Assembly: GCF_900605495.1 (NCBI RefSeq) | Contig: NZ_LR027603.1 | Location: 497,997-561,996 of the forward strand | DNA: 64,000 nucleotides | From: Bacilliculturomica massiliensis | GTDB lineage: Bacteria > Bacillota > Clostridia > Peptostreptococcales > Anaerovoracaceae | Direction: 5' to 3' | Part shown: in pieces, positions 37,733-46,331 of the stretch | Position numbering within the stretch: position 1 is the stretch's first letter | Layout of the letters: each line of letters begins with the position of its first letter | Position numbers and translations under genes: made by a program | Notes under the pieces: model-generated | Seen by the model: the letters and a program-made list of their open reading frames with translations, nothing else | What the model was told of the DNA's origin: nothing | Databases searched by the model: none

Positions 37733-37749
37733 TGGCACGGAACATGCGT
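37733..37749 (+). promoter_or_regulatory. Sigma-54 promoter of the aminotransferase operon
   Basis: TGGCACGGAACATGCGT with GG-N10-GC. The transcript would start near 37760, about 75 bases before the aminotransferase ATG. Confidence 0.75.
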
Positions 37750-37833
37750 TAAGGAAAATTGCCAGTGAGGGCGGGGCGTCATCCCGCACCGCAGAGCGAT
37801 AAGCGATGATAGAAGAATCAGGAGGAAGATAAG

Positions 37834-39021
37834 ATGAGAGAATTTTTAAGCGAGAGACTGACGGGCGGAGTAAAGGTAAAGGGATTGTTTGAAATTTATG
37901 CAATGGCGTTAGAAAGACAGCGTCAGGGCCAGGATGTGATTCATATGGAGATCGGCAGGCCGGATTTCGACACACCGGTCAGGATCAAAGAGAAGGCGAA
38001 GGAAGCGCTGGATCAAGGTCTTGTCTTCTACTCTGAGCCGGCGGGTCTTCTGGAGCTGAGAAAAGCGATCACCGACCACACGGAAAAGCAGCTTGGGCTT
38101 AAATATAATCCCAGTACACAGGCCATCGTGACGGTGGGAGCCAGCGAAGCGCTGGATCTGATCTGGGAAGCCTTTTTAGATCCTGAGGATGAGGTTATTC
38201 TCCCCAGCCCCTACTACGGAGCCTACAGTTTTCAGCTCGAATATCAAGGGAAAAAATATGTAAAAGTACCTATCCTGAAAGAGGGAGGCAAGGTAGAATA
38301 TCGTAGGGAGGATTTTGAAGCGGCCGTCACGCCGAATACCAAAATGATCCTGATCAACTCCCCCAACAATCCCACAGGGTATGTCATGACGCCGGATGAG
38401 ATCAAAATGATCGCGGACTTTGCCAAAGAACACGATCTTCTGGTAGTCACAGACGACTGTTACGACCAGTTTGTATTTGAAGGCGAGTATCTGAACATCG
38501 CTACGCTGCCGGGAATGAAGGAACGGACGCTGATCGTCAATTCCACGTCAAAGGCTTATGCCATGACCGGATGGCGCGTAGGATATGTGCTTGGAAATCC
38601 CGAATACATTGATGCGCTGGTAAGGATCCACGGGCAGACGGCCGTTTGTCCCACCGTGTTTGCGCAGGCGGGAGCCATCAGCGCTTATACGGAGGAGCTT
38701 CCGGAGACAGAGATCATGCTAGAAGCGTTTAAAGAGAGAAAACAGTATATTGCGGAATTCCTCAGGACCATCGACGGGATCAGCTATGTTGAACCAAAAG
38801 GAGCGTTTTACATCTTCATGGATATCAGCATCCTGAACATGGAGGGAGCGGACTTCTGCGAGGAGCTGATCAAGTCCAAGGGGGTCACCTTGTCTCCGGG
38901 AAATAATTTTGGTCTGGAGTGGGGACCCTATGTGCGGATCTCCTATGCCAGCTCTATGGAGGATATCAAGGAAGCCATGGTCAGGATCCGCGACTTTATT
39001 GCGGAGAAGCGCGCCAAATAA
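37834..39021 (+). CDS. Class I/II pyridoxal-phosphate aminotransferase
   Basis: 395 residues of fold-type I. Family blocks: GRPDFDTP (substrate arm), TVGASEALDLIWEAFLDPEDEV, INSPNNPTGYV, TDDCYDQF, NSTSKAYAMTGWRVGY with the Schiff-base Lys, and an Arg near the end (YVRISYA) that binds the alpha-carboxylate. Substrate preference (aromatic, branched or aspartate-like) is not certain. AGGAGGAAG precedes the ATG. It is first in an operon with the YfcC-type carrier and transcribed from a sigma-54 promoter divergent from the 2-hydroxyacid dehydrogenase. The two enzymes together could turn an amino acid into its 2-hydroxy acid. Confidence 0.93.
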   Translation: MREFLSERLTGGVKVKGLFEIYAMALERQRQGQDVIHMEIGRPDFDTPVRIKEKAKEALDQGLVFYSEPAGLLELRKAITDHTEKQLGLKYNPSTQAIVTVGASEALDLIWEAFLDPEDEVILPSPYYGAYSFQLEYQGKKYVKVPILKEGGKVEYRREDFEAAVTPNTKMILINSPNNPTGYVMTPDEIKMIADFAKEHDLLVVTDDCYDQFVFEGEYLNIATLPGMKERTLIVNSTSKAYAMTGWRVGYVLGNPEYIDALVRIHGQTAVCPTVFAQAGAISAYTEELPETEIMLEAFKERKQYIAEFLRTIDGISYVEPKGAFYIFMDISILNMEGADFCEELIKSKGVTLSPGNNFGLEWGPYVRISYASSMEDIKEAMVRIRDFIAEKRAK

Positions 39022-39061
39022 CTGTTGACATAAAGAAGAGAAATCAGAGAGGTTGATAGAT

Positions 39062-40465
39062 ATGTCAAATAAAGTACGCAAGGGTATCAACGTACCCCAT
39101 GTTTATGTCATCCTGTTTATGGTAATGGTCATCGTGACGATCCTGTCGTTCATCGTGCCCAGCGGAGAATATATCCGCTCTGTCGGTGAGAACGGGCAGA
39201 CCTTTGTGGACCCGGACAGCTTTAAATACATAGAACCTGTAGAGCAGATCACGCTGGTTTCGTTCTTCCAGGCGTTTTACGAGGGTATGATCAAGGCCTC
39301 CAGTGTAATTTTCATTCTGCTGATCTGCGCCGGGCCGCTGGAACTGCTGGACTATTCCGGCGCCATTGAGGGAGGGATCAACAAGCTGGTAGGCGCCATG
39401 CGGGGAAAAGAAGCGCTGCTTCCCCCCGCGCTGACCATCGTTTTCACGATCCTGGGCATGATCGGTTTCCAGGAGGGAGCACTGCCGTTCTATCCGCTGG
39501 CTGTGGCCATGGTAGTGGCCCTGGGTTACGACCGGGTCGCAGGCGTGGGAACAGCTGCCTTGGGGATCGCGGCCGGATTTACAGGGGGCGCGCTGAATCT
39601 TTTCACCACAGGTATCTCTCAGCAGATCATCGGACTGCCGCTGTATTCCGGCCTGGGCTTCCGTATGATCGGAGTGGCGGTATTCGGAGGTCTGGCGGCT
39701 GCCTATGTCCATTTCTACTGCGCAAAGATCAAAAAGGACCCGACCAAGAGCGTCATTGCCGCGGAATATATGGAGCAGCTGGAAAAGCAAAAAGAACCGG
39801 ATGACGGCAGCGAGAAAACACAACTGACAGGCATGCGCGTCTTATGCCTTCTGGGACTTTTGGCAACCATCGTACTGCAGGGCTACGGCTCCATCAATCT
39901 GGGATGGGGAATGCCGGAGATCTCTGCCATGTGGATGATGCTCACCTTTTTTATCATCATCGTATTTCGCATCGGACCCAGCCAGGCGTGTCTTATTTTC
40001 GCCAAGGGCGCGCAGAAGATGCTGCCCGCCGCGCTGACGCTGGGCGTGGCCAACGCAGTCATGGTGCTGATGGAAAAAGCGCAGATCATCGATACGGCGA
40101 TCCATGCGCTGGTTCAGGGATTCGACGGAAAAAGCCCGGTCATTATCGTGCTGATCCTCTATCTCGCAATCATATTCTTCAATTCATTCGTAACCACCGG
40201 AAGCGGAAAAGCGATGATCCTGATGCCGATCCTGGCGCCTTTTGCGCAGATCATCAACATTCCCAAACAGGTAGTGGTACTGATCTTCCAGTACGGCGAC
40301 GGACCCACCAATTACTTTTTCCCCACATCCGGCGTGCTGATGGCAGGACTCAGTATGTGCGGAGTCGATTACAAGGCGTGGGCTAAATTCAGCTGGAAGA
40401 TCATACTTCTCATACAGACGGCGGGATTCATTCTGCTGATCGCGTCTTTGAAAGTCTTCGCTTAA
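39062..40465 (+). CDS. YfcC/DcuC-family membrane carrier
   Basis: About 467 residues with 11-12 membrane helices and the YfcC pattern HVYVILFMVMVIVTILSFIVPSGEY near the start, a long central loop (EYMEQLEKQKEPDDGSEKTQ) and NSFVTTGSGKAMILMPILAPFA and GDGPTNYFFPTSGVLMAGL in the second half. Relatives carry C4-dicarboxylates, basic amino acids or short-chain acids; the substrate here is likely the amino acid used by the upstream aminotransferase, or its product by exchange. I chose ATG at 39062; TTG at 39053 lies within the ribosome binding site. Confidence 0.88.
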   Translation: MSNKVRKGINVPHVYVILFMVMVIVTILSFIVPSGEYIRSVGENGQTFVDPDSFKYIEPVEQITLVSFFQAFYEGMIKASSVIFILLICAGPLELLDYSGAIEGGINKLVGAMRGKEALLPPALTIVFTILGMIGFQEGALPFYPLAVAMVVALGYDRVAGVGTAALGIAAGFTGGALNLFTTGISQQIIGLPLYSGLGFRMIGVAVFGGLAAAYVHFYCAKIKKDPTKSVIAAEYMEQLEKQKEPDDGSEKTQLTGMRVLCLLGLLATIVLQGYGSINLGWGMPEISAMWMMLTFFIIIVFRIGPSQACLIFAKGAQKMLPAALTLGVANAVMVLMEKAQIIDTAIHALVQGFDGKSPVIIVLILYLAIIFFNSFVTTGSGKAMILMPILAPFAQIINIPKQVVVLIFQYGDGPTNYFFPTSGVLMAGLSMCGVDYKAWAKFSWKIILLIQTAGFILLIASLKVFA

Positions 40466-40511
40466 ATAAGCTGACATCATCAAGACATATAATAGATCTT
40501 TTCCATGAAAT

Positions 40512-40547
40512 GCAAAATGTCCTGCCGAAAACGGCGGGACATTTTGC
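40512..40547. terminator. Bidirectional terminator
   Basis: Stem GCAAAATGTCCTGCCG with CGGCGGGACATTTTGC (one G-T pair) and an AAAA loop between convergent genes. Confidence 0.85.
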
Positions 40548-40556
40548 TGTCGCTGA

Positions 40557-41969
40557 TCAGAAATTGATCTTCAGATCGTATTTCTTTATTTTATGATTGA
40601 GCAGCTGCTTTGAGATGTGCAGCCGGTCTGCCAGATGGACCATAGAATCGCAGCCTCTGGCCCGGGACAGAATATACTCTTTTTCAAAATTGTCCACAGC
40701 TTCCCGCAGAGGAAGATCGCCGTCCGGTGAATGTCCCTGCTCATCCTCGCCGTCCCAATAGGGGGACTCCTCGCCGTCCAGAAGTTTTTCTTCCCATATG
40801 TAATCGGGCAGATCTTCCGGCATGATAATAGGGCCTTCGGCGAAGTTGAACGCTGTCTCCATGACGTTTTTCAGCTCGCGGATATTGCCGGGCCAGTCGT
40901 ATTTATTCAGAAGGCTGAGTATCTGCGGACTCACGTCCTGAATATTTCGTCCCATTTTGCGGTTGTATTCGCCGATAAAATATTTGATCAGAAGGGGAAG
41001 GTCCTCCATCCGTTCCGACAGGGCGGGCAGGCGCAGCTGCAGTGTGGAAAGACGGTAATACAGGTCCCGGCGCAGGAGTCCCTTGGCCAGGCATACCTTG
41101 GGCGGCTGATTGGTAGCGGAGATAATGCGCACATCTACGCGGACAGGTGTTTTTCCGCCCAGCCGGACGATGGTCTGGTCTTCCAGCACTCGAAGGATCT
41201 TTGACTGCAGCGCGATGTCCATGGAGTTGACCTCGTCCAGAAAAACCGTGCCGCCGTCGGCCTGTTCGAAAATACCGGGGCTGTCCGTAGCTCCGGTGAA
41301 GCTGCCCTTAGTGGTTCCGAAAAAAAGACTTTCGAGCAGAGTAGCGGGAATAGCTGCGCAGTTCTGCACGATAAAGGGCTTGTGGTTGCGTTTGCTGTGG
41401 CTGTGAATGGACTGGGCCACCAGCTCTTTGCCCGTACCTGTCTGCCCTACGATCATCACGTTGGATGAGGTTTCCGAGATCTTGAGGATATTGGACTTCA
41501 GCCGCTGAATGCTGGGGGATTCGCCGACGATGTCGTTGACCGTTGACAGCTTGCCGGCTTTGACGCCCAGCAGGGGGGCGATGCCGGGCGGTACCTCGAT
41601 GCAGTTGGTGGCGTGATTGTTATTGATCGCCTGGGAAGCTGAGACCGCGCCGATGATCTGACCTTCCTTTTTCACAGGATAGACGGTGTTTACCGTCCAC
41701 AGCTCCTCGCCGTTGTAGAAACGCAGCTTCATCAGTTTATTGATGCTGAATTCGCCGTATCGCAGCGCGCGGTAAAGGGGCGAAGTATCCAGATCGTAGT
41801 CCAGAAATATCTCTTCCAGCTTTTTTCCGACGGTTTCAGACTCCTTTATTTTCAGCTTGGAACCGGGAAACATCTTGTGAAATATCACCCGGCCTTCCGT
41901 ATCTATAAAAATAAGACCGTCCATGAAGTTTTCAAGCACGGAAATCTCATCAAAAAACGTTTTTTGCAT
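40557..41969 (-). CDS. Sigma-54-dependent transcriptional activator (PAS-AAA-Fis)
   Basis: 470 residues. An N-terminal PAS-like sensor (about 1-125) is followed by an AAA+ domain with Walker A VGQTGTGKELVAQ, a sigma-54 contact loop GSFTGATD (variant of GAFTGA), Walker B GGTVFLDEV and the arginine finger region GLLRRDLYYRL. A Fis-type helix-turn-helix closes the protein (HLADRLHISKQLLNHKI). It should bind upstream palindromes and use ATP to open sigma-54 promoters such as those at 37332 and 37733. GGAGG precedes the ATG. The PAS domain probably senses the amino or oxo acid handled by the neighbouring enzymes. Confidence 0.94.
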   Translation of the reverse strand: MQKTFFDEISVLENFMDGLIFIDTEGRVIFHKMFPGSKLKIKESETVGKKLEEIFLDYDLDTSPLYRALRYGEFSINKLMKLRFYNGEELWTVNTVYPVKKEGQIIGAVSASQAINNNHATNCIEVPPGIAPLLGVKAGKLSTVNDIVGESPSIQRLKSNILKISETSSNVMIVGQTGTGKELVAQSIHSHSKRNHKPFIVQNCAAIPATLLESLFFGTTKGSFTGATDSPGIFEQADGGTVFLDEVNSMDIALQSKILRVLEDQTIVRLGGKTPVRVDVRIISATNQPPKVCLAKGLLRRDLYYRLSTLQLRLPALSERMEDLPLLIKYFIGEYNRKMGRNIQDVSPQILSLLNKYDWPGNIRELKNVMETAFNFAEGPIIMPEDLPDYIWEEKLLDGEESPYWDGEDEQGHSPDGDLPLREAVDNFEKEYILSRARGCDSMVHLADRLHISKQLLNHKIKKYDLKINF

Positions 41970-42105
41970 GTCTGTACCTCCGACGATATTTTACGCTCAT
42001 GGATCCGGAACCCGATCGGCGGCTTCTGAAATGCAGCGGCCGGTACTTTTCATTGTAACCTGTTTTATAGAAATGTTCAATTGCCAAAATGGGACGGCAT
42101 ATGCC

Positions 42106-42165
42106 AAAAAACAGAAAAGGCGCCTGCCGCGGCACGCTGTCCGCTGGGCGCCTTTTCTGTTTTTT
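42106..42165. terminator. Bidirectional terminator below gerQ
   Basis: A 19-bp stem (AAAAAACAGAAAAGGCGCC with its complement) and T-runs on both strands. Confidence 0.88.
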
Positions 42166-42172
42166 TGACTGC

Positions 42173-42790
42173 TTAATTGTGGAAATCGACGAATTTGATG
42201 CTGTAGAAATCGCAGGCGATGACTTCGCGGGTGGCCAGATCCTGTAAAAGGATGTAGTTCAGCCCCACGCCGATCAGCGTGCCGGTGCGCATTTCTGTGG
42301 AATTGCTTCCGATCAGGAACTGGACATCGCAGTTTCTGCCGATCTGGGTACGCAGAAAACCGTTCAGATACTGCAGACTGTCGTAGCTCAGAACTTCCTG
42401 ATACTCCGGCGGCAGAAGGGGATTGGAGGGTACGGAAAAGAGAGGGGCCTCGGGGATCACCTCCGGCATCAGGGGATTTCCGGGCGTCATGGGAACCGTC
42501 GGGTTGACGCGTGCGGGCTGGTTGATGGATTCGGTCGTATTGTCGTAATTGGGGCTGTTGCCGCCGGTCTGACTGCTTTCGTTCCGCTGGTTCGGCGCGG
42601 CGGGAACTGTGGGAGCTGTGGGAGCTGTGGGAGCCGGCGGGTCGTAGGGGACTGCAGGGACCGCCGGCGCAGTGGGCACAGGCATGATCGGATTGATGGG
42701 GGAGTTGGGCATGATCACGTCGGGCATGGAGGGCATGGGTCTCTCCATCTTTCGGAATTGCGGTGCATAACCGCTGCATTTGCTAAACAT
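42173..42790 (-). CDS. gerQ: GerQ-like spore coat protein
   Basis: 205 residues. The first 130 are rich in Pro, Asn and Met with low complexity, followed by a folded C-terminal domain LSYDSLQYLNGFLRTQIGRNCDVQFLIGS...TGTLIGVGLNYILLQDLATREVIACDFYSIKFVDF. This domain resembles GerQ, the coat protein that holds CwlJ in place in Bacillus spores and is cross-linked by transglutaminase. The gene follows the cwlJ-like gene by 43 bases on the same strand, the conserved cwlJ-gerQ order. The assignment rests on this order plus the C-terminal pattern. Confidence 0.8.
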   Translation of the reverse strand: MFSKCSGYAPQFRKMERPMPSMPDVIMPNSPINPIMPVPTAPAVPAVPYDPPAPTAPTAPTVPAAPNQRNESSQTGGNSPNYDNTTESINQPARVNPTVPMTPGNPLMPEVIPEAPLFSVPSNPLLPPEYQEVLSYDSLQYLNGFLRTQIGRNCDVQFLIGSNSTEMRTGTLIGVGLNYILLQDLATREVIACDFYSIKFVDFHN

Positions 42791-42833
42791 AAAGAACCTC
42801 TCATTTTATTTTCAGATTTTAGCAGGACACAGA

Positions 42834-43277
42834 TCAGGTCATGGCGTATCGGACGGTAGGAATATAAAAACAGTGTTCTCCTACGCGGTTATGTATGACG
42901 CCGATATCTGTTGGAAAATAATTGGGACAGCTGCTGCTGTAAGGGTTGAAGAAAAACAGGGAGTGGTCCACTCCCGGAAGTATTCCTCCGTTGATCGCCC
43001 AGTCTGCGATGGCGTAATGCTCGTCGGTGGGCGTCATGTTGTAGATATTCTGCGGGTTATAGCTTCCGCCGACGGACTCGCGTGCGCACACGAACTGCCC
43101 GGGCTGCAGGATGATGTTGCGGACATTGCCGCCCTCGCTGACCCTGGAAAACTCGCCTTCCGCCGCCCTCGCGCGGTTCATCACCACGGTGGCGACCGCC
43201 CGCATGCCGTCTTCTCCCTCGCCGCCGGCCTCGCACTGTATCAGACGGGCAAACAATTCTCTGTTGCTGAAGGGCAT
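42834..43277 (-). CDS. cwlJ: CwlJ-type spore cortex-lytic enzyme (SleB/CwlJ family)
   Basis: 147 residues, the length of CwlJ, without a signal peptide. The hydrolase motif LFARLIQCEAGGEGEDGMRAVATVVMNRA includes the catalytic Glu, and HSLFFFNPYSSSCPNYFP and IGVIHNRVGEHCFY are family blocks. It cuts spore-cortex peptidoglycan during germination, usually triggered by Ca-dipicolinate. GAGGTGAG precedes the ATG. gerQ follows directly. It is divergent from the ABC-F gene. Confidence 0.93.
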   Translation of the reverse strand: MPFSNRELFARLIQCEAGGEGEDGMRAVATVVMNRARAAEGEFSRVSEGGNVRNIILQPGQFVCARESVGGSYNPQNIYNMTPTDEHYAIADWAINGGILPGVDHSLFFFNPYSSSCPNYFPTDIGVIHNRVGEHCFYIPTVRYAMT

Positions 43278-43452
43278 GGTCTCACCTCATATGTACCGGA
43301 ATTCCGCATTTTCCGCGCGGGATCCGGCAAGTTTTTGTTAGCTTTGAAACTATTACAGTATATGCAGATATTAAAAAATGTGATCGCGGATCCAATGATG
43401 GATGCAAAAAGGGACGAAAAAAGAGACGGCAAAAAGCGAAGCGGAAAATTCG

Positions 43453-43481
43453 TTGACAGCGTATCGGCTCTTCGGTATAAT
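43453..43481 (+). promoter_or_regulatory. Promoter of the ABC-F gene
   Basis: TTGACA (43453-43458) and TATAAT (43476-43481) with a 17-bp spacer. The start is near 43488, giving a leader of about 310 nt. Confidence 0.85.
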
Positions 43482-43540
43482 GATCTCGTACATCGGGGAT
43501 CAAAAAACCCTGAAATTGAGACGGGAATGGAGTTGAAAAG

Positions 43541-43561
43541 ATGCGTAACCTTACTTGCTAA
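43541..43561 (+). CDS. Possible six-residue leader peptide of the ABC-F gene
   Basis: ATG at 43541 preceded by GGAG at 8 bases, reading MRNLTC and a stop. Short leader peptides that stall the ribosome in the presence of a drug are usual ahead of ABC-F resistance genes. This one is a candidate only. Confidence 0.4.
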   Translation: MRNLTC

Positions 43562-43745
43562 GATTTTTAACAGGACGCGGGAGACGGCGCCGTGCAGGCG
43601 GCGGTCTTGTTTTCGTGTCCGCGCAAGAAGGTTTCTCATCGGGATCAGCTTTTATATGGGGCGTGAATAAGCAGGGCGCTGCTGCCGGGAGTTTTATGTT
43701 TTACCGATCCGGAAGCGGTGGCCTGTGCGCAGATTATGCCTATTG

Positions 43746-43775
43746 AGCCGTGAGGATCTTCCTTGCGGCTTTTTT
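43746..43775 (+). terminator. Leader terminator (attenuator) of the ABC-F gene
   Basis: Stem of about 11 bp AGCCGTGAGGA with TCCTTGCGGCT followed by TTTTT, 24 bases before the ABC-F start codon. In a drug-induced attenuation model it stops transcription unless the leader ribosome stalls. The region 43278-43798 holds this leader and no other gene I trust. Confidence 0.7.
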
Positions 43776-43798
43776 GCGTGCATGGGAGGTGCTTATTT

Positions 43799-45313
43799 AT
43801 GTCATTGATACACGTATCCAATCTGACCTTCGCTTATGAAGGGAGTTATGAAAACATTTTTGAACAGGTCTCCTTCGATATCGACACCAGCTGGAAGCTG
43901 GGCTTTACAGGGAGAAACGGCAGGGGAAAGACCACTTTTTTAAAACTGCTGGCGGGAGAGTATGAGTACGGCGGCGTCATATCCGCTTCTGTATCCTTTG
44001 ACTATTTCCCCTTTCCGGTGGAACATCCGGAGACAGTGACCCGCAAGATCGTGGAACCGATCCTGGCGGAACTTGGCGAGTACGAAGGATGGCGTCTGGA
44101 GCGGGAGCTTTCGCTGCTGGAACTTTCCGAGAGCGTGCTGGACCGGCCTTTCTCCACGCTTTCCAACGGCGAGCAGACTAAGGTGCTGCTGGCGGCGCTT
44201 TTTCTGAGAGAGAATCATTTTCTGCTCATCGACGAACCCACCAACCATCTGGACATGGAAGGGAGAAGGCTGGTGAGCCGCTATCTCAGAGGGAAAAAAG
44301 GATTTATTCTCGTCTCCCATGACCGGGACTTTCTCGACGGCTGTGTGGATCACATCTTATCCATCAACCGCAGCGGCATCGAGGTGCAGAAGGGGAATTT
44401 TTCTTCCTGGCAGGAGAACAGAAAACGCCGGGATCAGTTTGAACTTTCGGAGAACGAGAAGCGGAAAAAGGAGATCCGCCAGCTGGCCGAGGCGGCGAAA
44501 CGGACCGAGCGGTGGTCGGACAAGATCGAGAAGACCAAAAGCGGGAAGACGCGGGCCGGACAGGCCGGCGTAAAACCGGACAAGGGATTTATCGGCGCAC
44601 AGTCGGCCAGGATGATGAAGCGTTCAAAGGCGCTGGAAAACAGACAGCAAAGCGCCGTGGAGGAAAAACAGAAACTGCTGAAAGATCTGGAAACAGCAGC
44701 GGATCTGTCACTGTCTCCGCTGCATTATCACGGGCAGCGGCTGATCGAAGTCAACGGACTGTCCCTGTTTTACGGAGAACGTCAGATCACGGAAGACGTG
44801 AGCTTTACAGTAGAACGGGGCGAGAGGATCGCGCTGACGGGGGGCAATGGATGCGGGAAATCCAGTATTCTGAAGCTGATCATGGGTGAGGATATCGCGC
44901 ACAGCGGGACGGTGCGCAGGGGAACGCAGATGACCGTGTCCTACATTCCCCAGGACACTTCTGGGCTGTCCGGCGGATTGAAAGACTTTGCATATCTGAA
45001 GGGGCTGGACGAAAGCCTGTTCAAGGCGCTTCTCCGAAAACTGGATTTTTCCCGGACACAGTTTGAGAAGGATATGAGCGAATTCAGCGCCGGGCAGAAG
45101 AAAAAAGTGCTGCTGGCGGCCAGTCTCTGCCAGCCGGCCCACCTCTATATCTGGGACGAACCGCTGAATTACATCGACGTGCTGTCCCGCATGCAGATCG
45201 AGGAGGCCATATCCAGATCCCAGCCTACCATGATCTTTGTAGAGCATGACAGCGCTTTCTGTCACAGAGCCGCCACGAAAATACTTCGGCTCCCGGGCTG
45301 CGGAAAGAGATAA
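43799..45313 (+). CDS. ABC-F ribosomal protection-type ATPase, Lsa-like
   Basis: 504 residues with two ATPase domains and no membrane part. The first has Walker A GRNGRGKTT, signature LSNGEQTK and Walker B LLIDEPTNHLD; the second GGNGCGKSS, FSAGQKKKV and IWDEPLNYID. The interdomain arm (about residues 190-300) is charged and long, as in antibiotic-resistance ABC-F proteins that push lincosamides, streptogramin A or pleuromutilins off the ribosome. The start MSLIHVSNLTFAYEGSYENIFEQVSF closely resembles the Lsa group. I chose ATG at 43799 with GGGAGGTG upstream. The long leader with terminator supports drug-inducible expression. Confidence 0.9.
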   Translation: MSLIHVSNLTFAYEGSYENIFEQVSFDIDTSWKLGFTGRNGRGKTTFLKLLAGEYEYGGVISASVSFDYFPFPVEHPETVTRKIVEPILAELGEYEGWRLERELSLLELSESVLDRPFSTLSNGEQTKVLLAALFLRENHFLLIDEPTNHLDMEGRRLVSRYLRGKKGFILVSHDRDFLDGCVDHILSINRSGIEVQKGNFSSWQENRKRRDQFELSENEKRKKEIRQLAEAAKRTERWSDKIEKTKSGKTRAGQAGVKPDKGFIGAQSARMMKRSKALENRQQSAVEEKQKLLKDLETAADLSLSPLHYHGQRLIEVNGLSLFYGERQITEDVSFTVERGERIALTGGNGCGKSSILKLIMGEDIAHSGTVRRGTQMTVSYIPQDTSGLSGGLKDFAYLKGLDESLFKALLRKLDFSRTQFEKDMSEFSAGQKKKVLLAASLCQPAHLYIWDEPLNYIDVLSRMQIEEAISRSQPTMIFVEHDSAFCHRAATKILRLPGCGKR

Positions 45314-45473
45314 GGCGTTCGCCGCCGGGCGGGCAGGGACGACGGCCCGCAGCGATCCAGGAGTGAGACAGCCCCACGGGGTCCTGCGGTGCCCATGGAA
45401 GAGGAAGCCCATTCTGTTAAAAAAAATGTCACAGAGCGGCAGATCCGCAGTCTAATCTATTGGAGGTGAAAAA

Positions 45474-46331
45474 ATGAGTAATTCCGATAATGAGAAAGAA
45501 TTGATCGAAAAGGCGGTATCGGGCAGTCGGGAAGCGCTTCAGACACTTTTGGGAAGCGTACAGGACATGGTCTTCAACTTATCCCTGCGTATGCTTGGAA
45601 CGATCCCGGACGCGGAGGACGCCACGCAGGAGATACTGATCCGTGTGATGACGCACCTGTCTTCTTTTCGAAAGGAGAGCAGTCTGACTACGTGGGTGTT
45701 CCGGATCGCGGTAAACTATCTGCGCAGCTGCCGGAAAGGCATGTTCGCGGAATATCCGCTGAGCTTCGAGGCCTACGGGGCGGATATCGCGTCCGGCAGA
45801 GAACGGGATGTTCCGGACATGACAGCCGGCGTGGATGAGACCCTGCTGGAGCGGGAACTGAAGTTGTCCTGCTCCAACGTAATGCTTCAGTGCCTGGACC
45901 CGGAAAGCCGCTGCATCTATGTTCTTGGGACGATGTTCCGGCTGGACAGCCGGATCGCGGCGGAGATCTTAGAGACGACGCCCGAGGCTTACCGTCAGAA
46001 ACTGTCCCGCATCCGCAAAAAGATGGCGTCCTTTCTCTCAGAATACTGCGGGCTGAGCGGCACGGGAGTCTGTTCCTGCAAACGGCGGATCAACTACGCC
46101 ATCGCCAGCCGCCGCATCGGCCCCGCCCATCTGGATTTTCAGTCCATGGACCGGTGCGCCTATGAGGAGATCGTCAGCTGCACGGACGCCATGGAACAGT
46201 TGGACGACCTGTCCCAGATATTCGCTGGTTTTCCGGCGTATCGCGCAAGGGAAAAAACAACGGAGTGGATCCGGAATCTGCTGGCTTCCCAGAATTTTTC
46301 CGCGGTGATAGACAGGGAGGTGTTGTCATGA
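45474..46331 (+). CDS. ECF-type RNA polymerase sigma factor with C-terminal extension
   Basis: 285 residues. Region 2 (LLGSVQDMVFNLSLRMLGTIPDAEDATQEILIRVMTHLSSFRKESSLTTWVFRIAVNYLRS) and region 4 (CLDPESRCIYVLGTMFRLDSRIAAEILETTPEAYRQKLSRIRKKM) are clear. About 85 extra residues follow, starting CGLSGTGVCSCKRRI, which could bind a metal through its Cys and may act as a built-in control. No anti-sigma gene follows; a DUF2461 protein overlaps its end by 4 bases (ATGA). GGAGGTGA precedes the ATG. Confidence 0.9.
   Translation: MSNSDNEKELIEKAVSGSREALQTLLGSVQDMVFNLSLRMLGTIPDAEDATQEILIRVMTHLSSFRKESSLTTWVFRIAVNYLRSCRKGMFAEYPLSFEAYGADIASGRERDVPDMTAGVDETLLERELKLSCSNVMLQCLDPESRCIYVLGTMFRLDSRIAAEILETTPEAYRQKLSRIRKKMASFLSEYCGLSGTGVCSCKRRINYAIASRRIGPAHLDFQSMDRCAYEEIVSCTDAMEQLDDLSQIFAGFPAYRAREKTTEWIRNLLASQNFSAVIDREVLS

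Noticed and set aside
43555-43746. A 63-codon frame in the ABC-F leader
   Set aside because: It starts inside the candidate leader peptide without its own ribosome binding site and has Arg/Gly-rich, structured-RNA-like composition.
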